A stretch of 64,000 nucleotides of DNA from Nocardioides sp. QY071 (GCF_029961765.1 NZ_CP124681.1:5270001-5334000); one strand, 5' to 3'; shown: positions 42,757 through 51,803, counted from the first letter of the stretch. Numbers and translations: made by a program. The notes: generated from the sequence alone by a model not told the origin.

Positions 42757-44346
42757 TCACATCCGGAAGATGCCGTAGTTGGGGGCGGGGGTCGGGACCG
42801 CGGAGACGACCTCGAGCGCCATGCCGAGCACCCGGCGGGTGTCGGCGGGGTCGATCACACCGTCGTCCCACAGCCGCGCGGACGCGTAGTAGGGCGAGCC
42901 CTGGGTCTCGTACTGGTCCTTGATCGGCTGCTTGAACTCCTCCACATCGGGGTCGTCCTCGCGACCGGCGACCGTCGCGAGCACGTTGGCCGCCTGGTCG
43001 CCGCCCATCACCGAGATCCGGGAGTTGGGCCACATCCACAAGAAGCGCGGGTCGTAGGCGCGCCCGCACATGCCGTAGTTGCCGGCGCCGAAGGAGCCGC
43101 CGATGACCACGGTCAGCTTCGGGACCACCGAGCAGGCGACCGCGGTGACCAGCTTGGCACCGTCGCGGGCGATGCCGCGGTTCTCGTACTCGCGCCCGAC
43201 CATGAAGCCGGAGATGTTCTGCAAGAAGAGCAGCGGGATGCCGCGCTGGTTGCACAGCTCGACGAAGTGCGCGCCCTTGAGCGCCGACTCGCTGAACAGG
43301 ATGCCGTTGTTGGCGACGATGCCGACCGGGTGACCGTGGATGCGGGCGAACCCGCAGACCAGGGTCTCGCCGTACAGCTGCTTGAACTCCTGCAGCCGGC
43401 TGCCGTCGACCAGGCGCCGGATGACCTCGCGGACGTCGTACGGCGTGCGGGTGCTGACCGGCACGACGTCGTAGATGCTCTCCGGCGGCTCGTGCGGGTC
43501 CTCGGAATTGATGCGGTTTGGGACCAAACCGCGCGAATTCGGCGCGGGATCCTGCGGTCTGTGCCCAATCGGCAGCGTGTCGATGATGCCGCGCAGGATG
43601 CGCAGCGCGTGGGCGTCGTCGTCGGCGAGGTGGTCGACGACCCCGGACCTGCGGGCGTGCACGTCGCCGCCGCCGAGGTCCTCGGCGCTGACGACCTCGC
43701 CGGTCGCGGCCTTCACCAGCGGCGGGCCGCCGAGGAAGATCGTGCCCTGGTTCTTGACGATGACGGTCTCGTCGGACATCGCCGGGACGTAGGCGCCACC
43801 GGCGGTGCACGAGCCCATCACCGCGGCGAGCTGCGGGATCCCGCGCGCGGACATGTTGGCCTGGTTGAAGAAGATCCGGCCGAAGTGCTCCTTGTCGGGG
43901 AACACCTCGTCCTGCATCGGCAGGAAGGCGCCGCCGGAGTCGACCAGGTAGACGCAGGGCAGGTTGTTCTCGGCGGCGACGGTCTGCGCCCGCAGGTGCT
44001 TCTTGACCGTCATCGGGTAGTAGGTGCCGCCCTTCACGGTCGCGTCGTTGGCGACGACCATGACGTTGCGGCCCTCGACCCGGCCGATGCCGGCGACGGC
44101 GCCCGCGGCGGGGACGGCGTAGTCGTCGCCGGGCTTGCCGTACATGCCGTACGCCGCCAGCGGCGCCAGCTCCAGGAACGGACTGCCGGGGTCGAGCAGG
44201 CCGTCGACCCGGTCGCGGGCCAGGAGCTTGCCGCGGTCGGTGTGCTTGGTGCGGGCGGCCTCACTGCCGCCCTGGCGCACCCGCGCGAGGCGCTCGCGCA
44301 GGTCGGCGGCCAGGTCCCGGAGGGTGGGCTCGGAAGTCTCGGACAC
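42757..44346 (-). CDS. accD1: Acyl-CoA carboxylase carboxyltransferase subunit
   Basis: 529 residues, crotonase-fold carboxyltransferase that transfers CO2 from biotin to an acyl-CoA (methylcrotonyl-CoA type by context). AGGVK-like oxyanion segments appear as SCTAGGAYVPAM (about 179-190) and GSFGAGNYGMCGRAYDPR. A twelve-residue insert N-S-R-G-L-V-P-N-R-I-N-S (270-281) is encoded by a 36-bp palindrome. TAACCT lies seven bases before the GTG and inside a palindromic operator, so repression is likely. First gene of the operon. Confidence 0.93.
   Translation of the reverse strand: MSETSEPTLRDLAADLRERLARVRQGGSEAARTKHTDRGKLLARDRVDGLLDPGSPFLELAPLAAYGMYGKPGDDYAVPAAGAVAGIGRVEGRNVMVVANDATVKGGTYYPMTVKKHLRAQTVAAENNLPCVYLVDSGGAFLPMQDEVFPDKEHFGRIFFNQANMSARGIPQLAAVMGSCTAGGAYVPAMSDETVIVKNQGTIFLGGPPLVKAATGEVVSAEDLGGGDVHARRSGVVDHLADDDAHALRILRGIIDTLPIGHRPQDPAPNSRGLVPNRINSEDPHEPPESIYDVVPVSTRTPYDVREVIRRLVDGSRLQEFKQLYGETLVCGFARIHGHPVGIVANNGILFSESALKGAHFVELCNQRGIPLLFLQNISGFMVGREYENRGIARDGAKLVTAVACSVVPKLTVVIGGSFGAGNYGMCGRAYDPRFLWMWPNSRISVMGGDQAANVLATVAGREDDPDVEEFKQPIKDQYETQGSPYYASARLWDDGVIDPADTRRVLGMALEVVSAVPTPAPNYGIFRM
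43505..43540. repeat. 36-bp palindrome inside accD
   Basis: GAATT-gat-GCGGTTTGG, GA, CCAAACCGC-gcg-AATTC: arms of 17 bases with three mismatches, in frame, twelve codons long. It resembles the inner part of the covarying hairpin family (TGCGnnnTGG arms) without the outer GGGG blocks. Confidence 0.75.
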
Positions 44347-44353
44347 GAGCACG

Positions 44354-44373
44354 AGGTTAACGATCATTAACCT
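44354..44373. promoter_or_regulatory. Palindromic operator of the accD operon
   Basis: AGGTTAACGATCATTAACCT, 20 bp with only one mismatched pair, covers the -10 TAACCT of accD. A TetR-type regulator is the probable ligand; the TetR gene at 46104 is the nearest candidate. Confidence 0.65.
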
Positions 44374-44431
44374 TGTGCGCAATGGGGCGGCTCACCGGGC
44401 GATCGCCTAGGACACGCCCTAGGGTCACCCC

Positions 44432-44842
44432 ATGCGTCGCTCCCCGATCCGACGGCTCGCCGCCGCGCTCGCCGTACCGCTCCTGCTGACGACGGCGTGC
44501 GGGTCCGGCGACGACGAGTCGTCCGCCCGACCCGAGGGCGGCAAGACCGTCGCGCCGGCGACCTTCTGCGACCTGATGCAGGAGGTGGACGCCTCGATCG
44601 ACGACGCCTACGACCGCACCGGCGATCCGGAGGACGCGTGGGCACGGATCGGGGCGGCGTTCGACGCGATCGACGAGGCCGGTGTCCCGGCCACCTTCCC
44701 CGCGGCGGCCGTCGACGAGCTCGACCAGATCGAGCGGGCGGTCCGGGAGAGCGCGTCGCTCGCCGAGTACGAGGACGCGCTGGCCGCGGACCCGCCGACC
44801 GGCCGAGCCGTCGACAAGTGGTTGTCCGCCAACTGCACGTGA
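44432..44842 (+). CDS. Small lipoprotein
   Basis: 136 residues. Lipobox LLTTAC with Cys at about 23, then a helical acidic domain with a Cys pair (about residues 46 and 135). TAGGGT plus six bases precedes the ATG. Similar in style to the lipoprotein at 35087 but without repeats. Function unknown. Confidence 0.8.
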   Translation: MRRSPIRRLAAALAVPLLLTTACGSGDDESSARPEGGKTVAPATFCDLMQEVDASIDDAYDRTGDPEDAWARIGAAFDAIDEAGVPATFPAAAVDELDQIERAVRESASLAEYEDALAADPPTGRAVDKWLSANCT

Positions 44843-44845
44843 GCG

Positions 44846-44862
44846 CCGCTGAGGCTCAGCGG
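44846..44862. terminator. Short hairpin between convergent genes
   Basis: CCGCTGAG and CTCAGCGG with a one-base loop, overlapping the ends of both convergent genes; likely bidirectional terminator. Confidence 0.6.
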
Positions 44863-46007
44863 AGCCGGAGCAGCGCCCCGGGACCGAACAGCGGGCCCGC
44901 GACGTAGACGTGGTCGCTCACGTCGACCCCGCCCGGGTTCTTCAACCGGCCCGCGGCGAGCTCGCGCACCCGCGGCTCGGCCCCGCGGTCGCGGACCAGG
45001 GACAGGCCGCCCTCCTCGGCACCGGGCAGGCCCATCTCGAAGGCGAACCAGCTCTTCTTCGACAGCTCGAGGACGTAGATCCCCTTCGGTCCGGCCGCCA
45101 GGTCGGTGATCGAGGTGAAGCCGTCGGCGTACCTCTTGCAGGCGCCCTTGCGCGGGTGCGCCGGGTCGCAGGTGGCGTTCGTCGACCCCGGCCTGATCCG
45201 CCACACCTGCGAGGTGCCCGGGGTCGCCGGGAAGCCGCGCAGCTCGCCGACGTACCAGTAGCCGTCGGCGCCGACGGCCACCGACGTGGCCACCGCCTCG
45301 GAGACGATCGGGGTGCCGGCCGGCGGGAGCGGGCCCATCGGCGGGGGTACGTCGGGCAGCCCGGCCGGGACCGGCACCGTGCGCGGCATCAGCCGGGCGA
45401 CCGTCCTGATCCTGCCCTTCTTCGGCCACACCCGGAGCAGGTCGTTGCCGGCGGCGTCGGAGACCAGCACGGTGCCGTCGTCCAGGGCCAGGACGCCGAA
45501 CGGGTTGCTGTCGGCCGGGAAGCCCTCCTGATCCCACGGATCGGGGTCGGTCTTCTGGTACGCGCTGATGTCGGCGACCACCTTGGGTGCGGGCCAGCCG
45601 CGCTTCCACTTGAACAGCGTCGTCGCGGGCGCGGGCGCCGCGGCGCCGCGCAGGACCGACGGGCGCTGCTCCGGCGGCGGGCCGGAAGCCCCCGTCAGCA
45701 GGTAGATCGTGCCGTGCGGGCCCTTGGAGATCGCCGGCGGGAAGTCCGTGGGGAGGTTGCCGAGCGGGACCACCCGCGCCGGCTTGTGCTTGCGCTCCAC
45801 GACCAGGCTGAAGGTGCCGCCGGTCTCCGTGACGAGGGTCCGGCCGTGGCCGAGCGCGTCGACGCCACGCGGGCCCATGAGCGGGGCGACCGTCTTCGGT
45901 GCCGCGCGCCCGCCGGCGTCCTGCGGGCCGGCCACCGCCGGCGCTCCGGTCGCCGCGAGGGCGAGCGCCGCCATCGCCGTACCGATCCTGATCGCTGCCT
46001 TGCCCAT
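44856..46007 (-). CDS. Secreted ScyD/ScyE family beta-propeller protein
   Basis: 383 residues. Sec signal peptide (AAIRIGTAMAALALAATGAPAVAG), then repeated blade-like segments such as ALDDGTVLVSDAAGNDLLRV, SVAVGADGYWYVGELRGFP and DLAAGPKGIYVLELSK, as in ScyD/ScyE proteins, named after a cyanobacterial scytonemin cluster but widespread in actinobacteria. Extracellular; ligand unknown. GAGGAG precedes the ATG. Confidence 0.85.
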   Translation of the reverse strand: MGKAAIRIGTAMAALALAATGAPAVAGPQDAGGRAAPKTVAPLMGPRGVDALGHGRTLVTETGGTFSLVVERKHKPARVVPLGNLPTDFPPAISKGPHGTIYLLTGASGPPPEQRPSVLRGAAAPAPATTLFKWKRGWPAPKVVADISAYQKTDPDPWDQEGFPADSNPFGVLALDDGTVLVSDAAGNDLLRVWPKKGRIRTVARLMPRTVPVPAGLPDVPPPMGPLPPAGTPIVSEAVATSVAVGADGYWYVGELRGFPATPGTSQVWRIRPGSTNATCDPAHPRKGACKRYADGFTSITDLAAGPKGIYVLELSKKSWFAFEMGLPGAEEGGLSLVRDRGAEPRVRELAAGRLKNPGGVDVSDHVYVAGPLFGPGALLRLR

Positions 46008-46103
46008 GGTCTGCTCCTCGGGTCGTTGGCGCGCACCGCACCGTCACCTGCCTAGCAGCGGCGTCGCGACGGCGTCATGACCCAATCTGGGTAGCCTTCG
46101 GGG

Positions 46104-46679
46104 GTGACCGTGACCGAGCCGACCCGCCGCGAGCAGATCCTGGCCACCGCAGCCGACCTGTTCGCCGCCCGCGGCTTCCACGGCGTCTCGGTCGCCGACC
46201 TCGGCGCCGCCTGCGGCATCTCCGGTCCGGCGCTCTACAAGCACTTCGCTTCCAAGCAGGCAGTTCTCGCCGAGATGCTGACCTCGATCAGCGAGCGACT
46301 CCTCGAGGTCGGCCGCGAGCGCGTGGCCGCCGGCGGCGGCGACCCGTCGGCCGCCCTGCGCGGCCTGGTCGACTGGCACGTCGAGTTCGCCCTCGGCCAC
46401 CGCCCGCTGATCATCGTCCAGGACCGCGACTGGGAGTCGCTGCCCGAGGACGCACGCGAGCAGGTCCGCCGCCTCCAGCGCAGGTACGTCGACCTGTGGG
46501 CCGACCAGCTGCGCGCCCTGCGCGCGGATCTCGACAAGCCCCGCGCCCACGCCGCCGCCCAGGCCGCGTTCGGGCTGCTCAACTCCACCCCCCGGGCGGG
46601 TCATGCGATCCCGGATGCCGCGCTGCGGGACCTGCTCGCGTCGATGGCGCTGGGGGCGTTGGGGATCGTCGAACCGTAG
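46104..46679 (+). CDS. TetR/AcrR regulator, candidate control of the acc operon
   Basis: 191 residues. HTH at about 25-45 (GVSVADLGAACGISGPALYKHFASK), then a helical ligand domain. In mycobacteria a TetR gene lies next to a leucine/odd-chain acyl-CoA carboxylase cluster; here the palindrome at 44354 in front of accD is a likely target. TAGCCT plus six bases precedes the GTG. Confidence 0.85.
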   Translation: MTVTEPTRREQILATAADLFAARGFHGVSVADLGAACGISGPALYKHFASKQAVLAEMLTSISERLLEVGRERVAAGGGDPSAALRGLVDWHVEFALGHRPLIIVQDRDWESLPEDAREQVRRLQRRYVDLWADQLRALRADLDKPRAHAAAQAAFGLLNSTPRAGHAIPDAALRDLLASMALGALGIVEP

Positions 46680-46727
46680 TCCGATCGGGCCATCCCCCAC
46701 AGCGGCGCACGAACCTACGTTGGCTTC

Positions 46728-47789
46728 ATGTCCCGCATGTTCAGCCTCATCTTCATTCTGTCGTTGGCGATCGGCGGTCTCACTGCCGTCGCACCTGCCG
46801 GTGCCGAAGCGTCCACCGCCCGGGCGACGCCCCAGTCGGTCACCTTCCTGCCCACGGGCGGCGAGCAGACCTTCGCCGTGCCGGCGGGTGTCACCACCCT
46901 GCATGCGGTGGCCGTCGGCGGTCGCGGTGGCAACGGCGCCTCGGGCGGAGCGGGAGGCTACGGCGCCCTCGTGTCAGCCGACCTGTCGGTGGCGCCGGGC
47001 CAGATCCTCTACCTCGAGGTGGGCGGCAACGGCGTCGGCGCCCTCGGCGGCTTCAACGGCGGCGGCGCCGGTGGCAGCGGGTCCGACGCAGGAGGGGGCG
47101 GCGGTGGCGCCTCGGACATCCGGCTCGCACCGCGTGCGGCCGGCACGTCGCTCACCCTGCGGCTGCTCGTCGCCGCGGGCGGAGGCGGCGGGGGCGGCTC
47201 GACGCCGAGCCCCGGGACGACCAACGGCGGCGGCACTGCAGGCGCCGTTCCGACCGCCGGGCAGGGCTACGGCGGGGGCGGGCAACCCGGGACAGCCACG
47301 ACCGGCGGGGCGAGTGGATACAGCTGTGACGGGATCGCGACGACAGGATCGCTGGGCACCGGCGCATCCGGCCGGTCCGGCGTCGGCTGCAGCTTCCCCT
47401 TCAGTGGCGGCGGAGGCGGCGGCGCCGGCCTCTACGGCGGAGGAGGCGGGGGCACGAGCTCCGCCGGAGACGGCGGCGGAGCGGGCTCCAGCGGCTCCGG
47501 CGCCGGGGCCACGAACACCTCCGTCGTCTCCGACACGACCGGTCAGCCGTCCATCTCGCTGACCTACGCCGCAGGTCCGAGTGCCTGCACGGTTCCGAAG
47601 CTGGTCGGCCACAGGCTCAAGGCCGCCCGCAAGCTGCTCGGCGCCGCGAGCTGCAAGGTCGGCAAGGTACGCCGAACCCATCCGGGCGCGCGCTGGGTCG
47701 TGCGCCAGAAGCCCAAGTCGGGGGCCGTGCTTCCTCCCGGCGCCGCGGTCAGGATCAAGCTCGGCGACCGCCCCCGCCGCGCCCACTGA
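46728..47789 (+). CDS. Secreted glycine-rich protein with C-terminal PASTA domain
   Basis: 353 residues. Signal peptide (about 1-30), then a Gly-rich region (about 60-265) with long runs of Gly and Ser such as GGAGGSGSDAGGGGGGAS, and a PASTA domain at the end (VPKLVGHRLKAARKLLGA... PGARWVVRQKPKSG). PASTA domains bind peptidoglycan. The protein is probably a surface or wall protein. TACGTT plus six bases precedes the ATG. Confidence 0.85.
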   Translation: MSRMFSLIFILSLAIGGLTAVAPAGAEASTARATPQSVTFLPTGGEQTFAVPAGVTTLHAVAVGGRGGNGASGGAGGYGALVSADLSVAPGQILYLEVGGNGVGALGGFNGGGAGGSGSDAGGGGGGASDIRLAPRAAGTSLTLRLLVAAGGGGGGGSTPSPGTTNGGGTAGAVPTAGQGYGGGGQPGTATTGGASGYSCDGIATTGSLGTGASGRSGVGCSFPFSGGGGGGAGLYGGGGGGTSSAGDGGGAGSSGSGAGATNTSVVSDTTGQPSISLTYAAGPSACTVPKLVGHRLKAARKLLGAASCKVGKVRRTHPGARWVVRQKPKSGAVLPPGAAVRIKLGDRPRRAH

Positions 47790-47818
47790 CGGTCCCTCGG
47801 CCACAGCGGAGGGTGCGG

Positions 47819-49456
47819 TCAGAAGCCCGGTTCGGTCCGCTCCAGGATCGGCGCGAGGTCGAGGCCGGCGGGCAGGGTGCCGAAGGCGCTGCCCCAGTCG
47901 CGGGCCAGGCGGCTGGCGCAGAACGCGTCGGCGACGGCGGTCGGGGCGTGACGGAGGAGCAGCCCGGCCTGGAAGACGACGGCGATCTGCTCGACAAGGC
48001 GGCGGGCACGCAGCTCGATGTCGTCGAACTGCGTCAGCTCCTTCTTGAGCGAGGCGACCGCGTCGTCGTAGCGCTGGTCGGCGCCGACGGCGAGCTCGGC
48101 CTCGGCGAAGAACGCGTCCAGGGACTCCGGCTCGCGGCCGATGGCGCGCAGGGCGTCGAGGGCGGCGACGTTGCCGGAGCCCTCCCAGATCGAGAGCAGC
48201 GGCAGCTCGCGGTAGATCCGGGCCATGTCGAAGTCCTCGATGTAGCCGTTGCCGCCGAGGCACTCCAGCGCCTCGTTGGCGAGGACCGGGCCGCGCTTGC
48301 AGACGTAGTACTTGGTCGCGGCGAGGGCGAGGCGGCGCAGCGCCGCCTCCCCGGTGTCGCCATGGATCGCCCGGTCGTTGGCGCCGGCGAGCCGCATCAT
48401 CGCGGTGGTCGCGGCCTCGGACTCGACCGCCAGGTCACTCAGCACATTGCGCATCAGCGGCTGGTCGATGAGCAGCTTGCCGAAGGCGGCGCGGTGGCGG
48501 GCGTGGTGGGCGGCGTACACCAGCGCGGTCCGCATCCCCGATGCCGAGCCGATCACGCAGTCGAGGCGGGTCATGTTGACCATCTCGACGATGGTCTTGA
48601 CGCCCTTGCCCTCCTCGCCGACCAGCCAGCCGACGGCATCGTCGTACTCGATCTCGGACGACGCGTTGGACTTGTTGCCGAGCTTGTCCTTGAGCCGCAG
48701 GAACCGGATCGGGTTGGCCTCACCGCCCGGCAGCACGCGAGGGAGCAGGAAGCAGGACAGGCCGCCCGGCGCCTGCGCGAGGGTGAGGAACATGTCGGAC
48801 ATCGGCGCCGAGGTGAACCACTTGTGGCCGACGATCCGGTACGTCCCGTCCGGCTGCGGCGTGGCGGTGGTCGTGTTGGCGCGGACGTCGGAGCCGCCCT
48901 GCTTCTCGGTCATCGACATGCCGGCGACCAGGCCCCGCTTGGTCTCGGGGTCGCGCAGGCCGAAGTCGTAGTCGCGGTTGGTGAGCAGCGGCTCGAACCG
49001 CGCGGCGAGGTCCGGGTTGGCGCGCAGGGCCGGGACGACGGCGTACGTCATCGAGATGGGGCAGCCGTGGCCGGCATCGACGTTCCACGCGTAGAACTTG
49101 GCCGCGCGGGCGACGTGCGCGCCGGGGCGGTCGTCGGCCCAGGGGGCGGCGTGGATGCCGTGGCCGACCGCGGTCTCCATGAGGCGGTGGTACGCCGGCA
49201 CGTACTCGACCTCGTCGACGCGGCGGCCGTAGCGGTCATGGGTGTGCAGCCGTGGCGGGACCCGCTCGGCGAGGCGGCCGAGGTCCATCGCCTCCTGGGT
49301 CCCGGCGAGGCGGCCGACCTCCTGGATCTCGGCCAGTGCCCAGCCGGCACCCTCGCGCTCGATGCCCTCGCGCAGCGCCGGGTCGGCGGAGGTGTCGTGG
49401 CCGACGAGCGGCGGGACCTGGTTGAGGACCTCGTGGGTGCTGGTCATGTCTGTCAT
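47819..49456 (-). CDS. AidB-like acyl-CoA dehydrogenase
   Basis: 545 residues. FAD-dependent acyl-CoA dehydrogenase of the AidB / isovaleryl-CoA-like group. Seen: MTEKQGGSDVRANTTTA (about 193-209), HKWFTSAPMSDMFLTLAQ, and the C-terminal RIYRELPLLSIWEGSGNVAALD where AidB-like enzymes keep the acidic base. It oxidises an acyl-CoA or protects DNA from alkylation. ATG at 49456 overlaps the stop of the hydratase gene (ATGA). Confidence 0.9.
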   Translation of the reverse strand: MTDMTSTHEVLNQVPPLVGHDTSADPALREGIEREGAGWALAEIQEVGRLAGTQEAMDLGRLAERVPPRLHTHDRYGRRVDEVEYVPAYHRLMETAVGHGIHAAPWADDRPGAHVARAAKFYAWNVDAGHGCPISMTYAVVPALRANPDLAARFEPLLTNRDYDFGLRDPETKRGLVAGMSMTEKQGGSDVRANTTTATPQPDGTYRIVGHKWFTSAPMSDMFLTLAQAPGGLSCFLLPRVLPGGEANPIRFLRLKDKLGNKSNASSEIEYDDAVGWLVGEEGKGVKTIVEMVNMTRLDCVIGSASGMRTALVYAAHHARHRAAFGKLLIDQPLMRNVLSDLAVESEAATTAMMRLAGANDRAIHGDTGEAALRRLALAATKYYVCKRGPVLANEALECLGGNGYIEDFDMARIYRELPLLSIWEGSGNVAALDALRAIGREPESLDAFFAEAELAVGADQRYDDAVASLKKELTQFDDIELRARRLVEQIAVVFQAGLLLRHAPTAVADAFCASRLARDWGSAFGTLPAGLDLAPILERTEPGF

Positions 49457-50469
49457 CCCTTGCGGTTGGGCTGGTTGGTGACGTTGCTGGTCGCGGGTCC
49501 GCCGTCGTCGTACGGCGCGCTGTCTCGTTCGCGCACCGCCTGCCGGAACCCGGCCTCGGCCGCGCGTTGCTGGAACGCGTAGCCCTCGCGGGTGTGGCGG
49601 GAGATCCCGTCGAAGACGGTGCTGATCATCTGGCTGTTCTGCACGCCTTGGGCGAGGAGGGCGGAGTTGAGCGCGAGCTTGACCATCATCAGCTGGTTGA
49701 GCGGCATCGCGGCGATGCGCTGCACCAGCTGCTCGGTGCGCTCGTCGAGGTCCTCGGGCTCGGGCGCCTCGATCGCCAGGCCCCACTCGGCGGCCTCACG
49801 GCCGGTGAGGGTGTCGCCGGTGAGGAGCAGGCGCTTGGCGCGCTGGTCGCCGACCCGGTGCGCCCACAGTCCGGCGCTGGGCACGCCCCACACCCGGGTG
49901 GGCGGGTAGCCGATCTTGGCGTCGGCGGCGATCACGATCTGGTCGCAGTGCAGCGCGATGTCGGTGCCGCCGGCGACGCAGAAGCCGTGGATCTTGGCCA
50001 CGGTGGGCTTGTTCGCGTGCAGCAGGCTGGCGAAGCCCCTCGTGAAACGGCTCATCATCGCGTAGTCGACCATCGGGTCCCACGTGCCGGCGGGGTCGTG
50101 GTTGAGCATCTGGACGGTCGGGTCGAGGACGGTGCCCTCGCGTGGTACCGGGCCCACCCGGTGGTCGAGCTTGTCGAGACCCCCGTCCATCAGGCCCTCG
50201 GCGCTCGCGGCGAGGTCGTAGCCGCCACAGAAGCCCTTGCCCCGCCCACTCAGCACGATCACGTGCACCCGTGGGTCGAGGTCCGCGCGCTCGACGGCGT
50301 CGGCGAGCTCGACCGGTGTGTCCGGGGTGATCGAGTTGCCCTGCTCAGGCCGGTCGAAGGTCAACCGTGCGACGCGGCCGTCGACCTCGTAGGTGAGCGT
50401 CCGGTACGACGGCGCCTCGGTCGGCACGGCATCCAGGGCGGTACGGCGCCAAGGCGCTTCGTCGACCAT
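49453..50469 (-). CDS. Enoyl-CoA hydratase/isomerase family protein
   Basis: 338 residues, crotonase fold. The oxyanion loops are seen in GRGKGFCGGYDLAA (about 75-88) and HGFCVAGGTDIALHCD (about 160-175); the C-terminal half continues with AKIGYPPTRVWGVPS and RAKRLLLTGDTLTG. An insert GGLDKLDHR at 96-104 matches a known actinobacterial repeat and lies in a variable loop. TAATAT plus six bases precedes the ATG. Pairs with the acyl-CoA dehydrogenase gene and is divergent from the PaaX-like regulator. Confidence 0.9.
   Translation of the reverse strand: MVDEAPWRRTALDAVPTEAPSYRTLTYEVDGRVARLTFDRPEQGNSITPDTPVELADAVERADLDPRVHVIVLSGRGKGFCGGYDLAASAEGLMDGGLDKLDHRVGPVPREGTVLDPTVQMLNHDPAGTWDPMVDYAMMSRFTRGFASLLHANKPTVAKIHGFCVAGGTDIALHCDQIVIAADAKIGYPPTRVWGVPSAGLWAHRVGDQRAKRLLLTGDTLTGREAAEWGLAIEAPEPEDLDERTEQLVQRIAAMPLNQLMMVKLALNSALLAQGVQNSQMISTVFDGISRHTREGYAFQQRAAEAGFRQAVRERDSAPYDDGGPATSNVTNQPNRKG
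50158..50184. repeat. Repeat-like stretch inside the hydratase gene
   Basis: CCGGTGGTCGAGCTTGTCGA followed by GACCCC; imperfect dyad GGTC...GACC. It is close to a repeat that I recall as widely dispersed in Nocardioides-type genomes. In frame, coding G-G-L-D-K-L-D-H-R. Confidence 0.55.
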
Positions 50470-50526
50470 CCCCCGATATTACGATTGCTTAGTCGGTTGT
50501 GTCTAGATCTGTAACGATGCGAAACT

Positions 50527-51252
50527 GTGCGCATGCCTGACCTCGCCCCTCTCTCGGCGCGCTCGGTCATGCTGAGCCTGCTGCTCGGGTCACACCCGGA
50601 CCGGATGTCCGCCGCCGAGCTGGTCCGCGCCGGCGAGCACTTCGGCGTGCCGCCCGCGACCACCCGGGTCGCGTTGACCCGTGCCGTCGCGGCCGGCGAC
50701 CTGCAGCGCGCCGACGGCGACTACGTGCTCGGCGCCCGCCTCGCAGCCCGGCAGCGCCGGCAGGACGAGGCGGTCCTCGACGCCGAGACCGCGTGGGACG
50801 GGACCTGGGAGATGGCCGTCGTCGTGGTCGCCGGCCGCACGGGCGCGGAACGGGCGGCGCTGCGCGACCGGCTGACGTCGTACCGGATGGCGGAGCTGCG
50901 CGAGGGCGTGTGGACCCGCCCGGCCAACCTGCGCCGGCCGCGGGAGTACGCCGCCGAGGTCGTGCTGAGCACCTTCGCCGCGACGCCCGACGAGGATCCG
51001 GCCACCCTCGCCCGGCAGCTGTGGGACCTCGGCGACTGGGCCGCGCAGGGCCGCTCGCTGCTCGCGCGACTGGAGGCGACGCCGGAGCCGGCCGCCCGGC
51101 TGGCGGTCGCGGCGCACGTCGTACGGCACCTGGCGAGCGATCCCCTGCTGCCCACCGCACTGCTCCCGGCTGACTGGCCGGCGGCGTCGATGCGGACGGC
51201 GTACGCCGCCTATCAGGACGAGCTGCGCTCGCTGTGGACCGTGGCGCGCTGA
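50527..51252 (+). CDS. PaaX-family transcriptional regulator
   Basis: 241 residues from a GTG (an ATG six bases later is also possible). N-terminal winged helix (SARSVMLSLLLGSHPDRMSAAELV... VPPATTRVALTRAVAAGDL) and the PaaX-like middle and C-terminal domains (ARTDGAERAALRDRLTSYRM). PaaX represses phenylacetate-degradation genes through phenylacetyl-CoA; this one probably controls the divergent enoyl-CoA hydratase and acyl-CoA dehydrogenase genes. Overlaps the next gene's 3' end by 40 bases. Confidence 0.83.
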   Translation: MRMPDLAPLSARSVMLSLLLGSHPDRMSAAELVRAGEHFGVPPATTRVALTRAVAAGDLQRADGDYVLGARLAARQRRQDEAVLDAETAWDGTWEMAVVVVAGRTGAERAALRDRLTSYRMAELREGVWTRPANLRRPREYAAEVVLSTFAATPDEDPATLARQLWDLGDWAAQGRSLLARLEATPEPAARLAVAAHVVRHLASDPLLPTALLPADWPAASMRTAYAAYQDELRSLWTVAR

Positions 51253-51779
51253 CGCGACGTCGGCAGCTCCCACAACGGCCCGAACACGAACCAGAGGGCG
51301 ACCACCACCCAGGCCCGGGCGACCCAGCCGAGCAGCACCGGGTCCTGGTCGGCGTCCGCGACGAGCAGGACGAGTCCGAGCAGCACGACCGAGGCGATCG
51401 CCGCGGCCACGACGACCCGGAGCCACTCGCGCCACAGCGCGGCCATCCGCTCCGGGCCGTGCTTCGGCGGCTTCACCGGCGCGGGGCCGCCGGCGAAGCG
51501 GTGTGCGAACCGGACGTCGGCCCACCGGACCAGCGCCGGCCCGAAGGCGACCGAGAAGCCGAGGTAGATGCCGGCGAGCCCGTGCGTCGTACCGGCGGCG
51601 GTGCCGCGGTGCAGGTCGACCGCGGTCGCCGCGACCAGGGCGACGTCGAGCAGTGGGATCAGCGCGAGGACGAGGGTGCTGGCGCGGCGCCGCCGCAAGA
51701 CGTAGCGCAGGCCGAGGCCCAGGCCGAGCAGTACCCACAGGCCGACCTCGGAGGCCGCGATGAAGCCGGCGACGAACAC
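51213..51779 (-). CDS. Hypothetical membrane protein
   Basis: 188 residues with about five hydrophobic segments (FVAGFIAASEVGLWVLLGLGLGL; LVLALIPLLDVALVAATAV; LAGIYLGFSVAFGPALV; VVAAAIASVVLLGLVLLVAD; WVARAWVVVALWFVFGPLW). AAGGAGG five bases upstream decides the GTG at 51779. It is probably the target of the divergent TetR regulator. Tail overlaps paaX. Confidence 0.8.
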   Translation of the reverse strand: MFVAGFIAASEVGLWVLLGLGLGLRYVLRRRRASTLVLALIPLLDVALVAATAVDLHRGTAAGTTHGLAGIYLGFSVAFGPALVRWADVRFAHRFAGGPAPVKPPKHGPERMAALWREWLRVVVAAAIASVVLLGLVLLVADADQDPVLLGWVARAWVVVALWFVFGPLWELPTSRQRATVHSERSSS

Positions 51780-51803
51780 GAACCCTCCTTGGTAGCGCGA
51801 GTG

